From positions 62,001 to 126,000 of the forward strand of contig NZ_VTUC01000006.1 of assembly GCF_008364555.1 (NCBI RefSeq): DNA of 64,000 bases, in the 5' to 3' direction. The stretch comes from Enterobacter vonholyi. Its GTDB lineage: Bacteria; Pseudomonadota; Gammaproteobacteria; Enterobacterales; Enterobacteriaceae. How positions within the stretch are numbered: position 1 is the stretch's first letter; every line of letters begins with the position of its first letter. The position numbers and the translations under genes were made by a program. Positions 63,204 through 64,000 of the stretch are shown one piece after another. The notes under the pieces were generated by a model, which saw nothing but the letters and a program-made list of their open reading frames with translations, made no database searches and had not been told where the DNA came from.

Positions 63204-64000
63204 ATGGTTCAGCGAATTACCCTTGCCCCCCAGGGGCCAGAATTCTCCCGTTTTGTCATGGGCTACTGGCGCCTGATGGACTGGAATATGTCTCCGATCC
63301 AGCTGGCGAGCTTTATTGAAGAGCACCTCGATTTAGGCATCACCACGGTCGATCATGCTGATATTTACGGTGGCTACCAGTGCGAGGCCGCGTTCGGCGA
63401 GGCGCTTAAGCTGGTTCCGGCACTGCGCGATCGCATGGAAATTGTCACGAAGTGTGGGATTGCCACCACGGCAAAGCCGGAACACGCCCTCGGTCATTAC
63501 ATCACCGACAGCGCGCATATCATCAAGAGCGCCGAGCAGTCGCTGGTTAATCTGGCGACCGATCGTATCGACCTGCTGTTAATCCACCGCCCCGACCCGC
63601 TGATGGATGCTGACGAGGTGGCCGAAGCTTTCCTGGACCTGCATCAGAATGGGAAAGTGCGTCATTTCGGCGTTTCTAACTTTACCCCGGCGCAGTTTGC
63701 GCTTCTTCAGTCTCGTCTGCCGTTTACCCTGGCCACAAACCAGGTTGAGATCTCCCCGGTTCACCAGCCGCTGCTGCTGGATGGTACCCTCGATCAGCTA
63801 CAACAGCTGCGCATTCGCCCGATGGCCTGGTCCTGCCTGGGGGGCGGACGCCTGTTTAATGATGATGAATTCCAGCCGCTGCGCAACGAGCTTGAGACGA
63901 TCGCCCGCGAACTGAACGCGGAAAGCATCGAACAGGTGGTTTACGCGTGGATCCTGCGCCTGCCGTCAAAACCGCTGCCCATTATCGGTTCCGGCAAAAT
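63204..64000 (+). CDS. ydhF: aldo/keto reductase YdhF, truncated by window end
   Basis: ATG at 63204 with TGAGGA upstream. 265 codons are visible of about 298; the reading frame runs off the right edge without a stop. Aldo/keto reductase barrel: FVMGYWRLMDW, DHADIYGGYQCE with the catalytic Asp and Tyr, VTKCGI with the Lys, LLLIHRPDPLMD with the His, and FGVSNFTPAQ. Reduces carbonyls with NADPH; the physiological substrate is unknown. Confidence 0.93.
   Translation, partial: MVQRITLAPQGPEFSRFVMGYWRLMDWNMSPIQLASFIEEHLDLGITTVDHADIYGGYQCEAAFGEALKLVPALRDRMEIVTKCGIATTAKPEHALGHYITDSAHIIKSAEQSLVNLATDRIDLLLIHRPDPLMDADEVAEAFLDLHQNGKVRHFGVSNFTPAQFALLQSRLPFTLATNQVEISPVHQPLLLDGTLDQLQQLRIRPMAWSCLGGGRLFNDDEFQPLRNELETIARELNAESIEQVVYAWILRLPSKPLPIIGSGK

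Overview
This 64-kb window is a chromosomal segment of a member of the Enterobacteriaceae, most likely Enterobacter or a close relative such as Lelliottia. Most genes are near-identical in length and order to the Escherichia coli stretch running from aroH/ppsR/ppsA through ydiJIH, sufABCDSE, lpp, pykF, the valine tRNAs, mdtK, ribE, cfa, purR, sodB and nemRA to ydhF. The genus is an inference from gene content: a methionine-to-cysteine reverse transsulfuration pair, a GH3/GPH sugar locus and an acetoacetyl-CoA cluster. I see no insertion sequence, prophage, integron or CRISPR array.

Layout. 1-3.8 kb: a short-chain keto-acid (ato-like) operon read leftward, divergent from a LysR regulator. 3.8-8.6 kb: aroH, ppsR and divergent ppsA, with TrpR-type and Cra-type operators. 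8.7-12.6 kb: a GPH-family transporter and a GH3 glycosidase, next to the small RNA gene rprA. 12.9-18 kb: ydiK, then ydiJ-menI-ydiH. 18-24.7 kb: a block absent between ydiH and suf in E. coli. It holds an IprA-like regulator, a cysteine-type formate dehydrogenase H homologue with a sigma-54-type promoter, and the blue-light/biofilm locus ycgZ-ymgA-ariR / bluF-bluR. 24.9-33.6 kb: sufABCDSE, ldtE, lpp and pykF.

34-43 kb: a sulfur amino acid region (mtcC, mtcB, metNIQ-like transporter with a candidate MetJ box), fumD, and a second polar amino acid ABC transporter. 43-46.7 kb: two tiny overlapping reading frames, a 46-residue acidic Cys-containing peptide, a zinc-ribbon/metallo-beta-lactamase-fold protein, a beta-carbonic anhydrase and ydhS. 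This block sits where E. coli has ydhYVWXUT. 46.8-64 kb: two tRNA-Val genes, mdtK, ribE, cfa, punC/punR, purR with both autoregulatory operators, ynhF, ydhP, sodB, mepH, grxD, rnt, gloA, nemA, nemR, an eptA-type phosphoethanolamine transferase, ydhL and the start of ydhF.

Themes: control of the PEP-pyruvate node (ppsA, ppsR, pykF, both kinase and synthase genes with Cra-like sites), stress iron-sulfur assembly, envelope maintenance (lpp, ldtE, mepH, cfa, eptA), electrophile and oxidative defence (nemRA, gloA, sodB, grxD), and purine control. The least explained parts are 18-24 kb and 43-44.4 kb. Nothing here is clearly a wholly new system. The best leads are the Cys-type FdhF with its own sigma-54 promoter and 15-bp inverted repeat, the recurring TGTACA sites of the blu locus, and the small genes at 43.07-43.47 kb.
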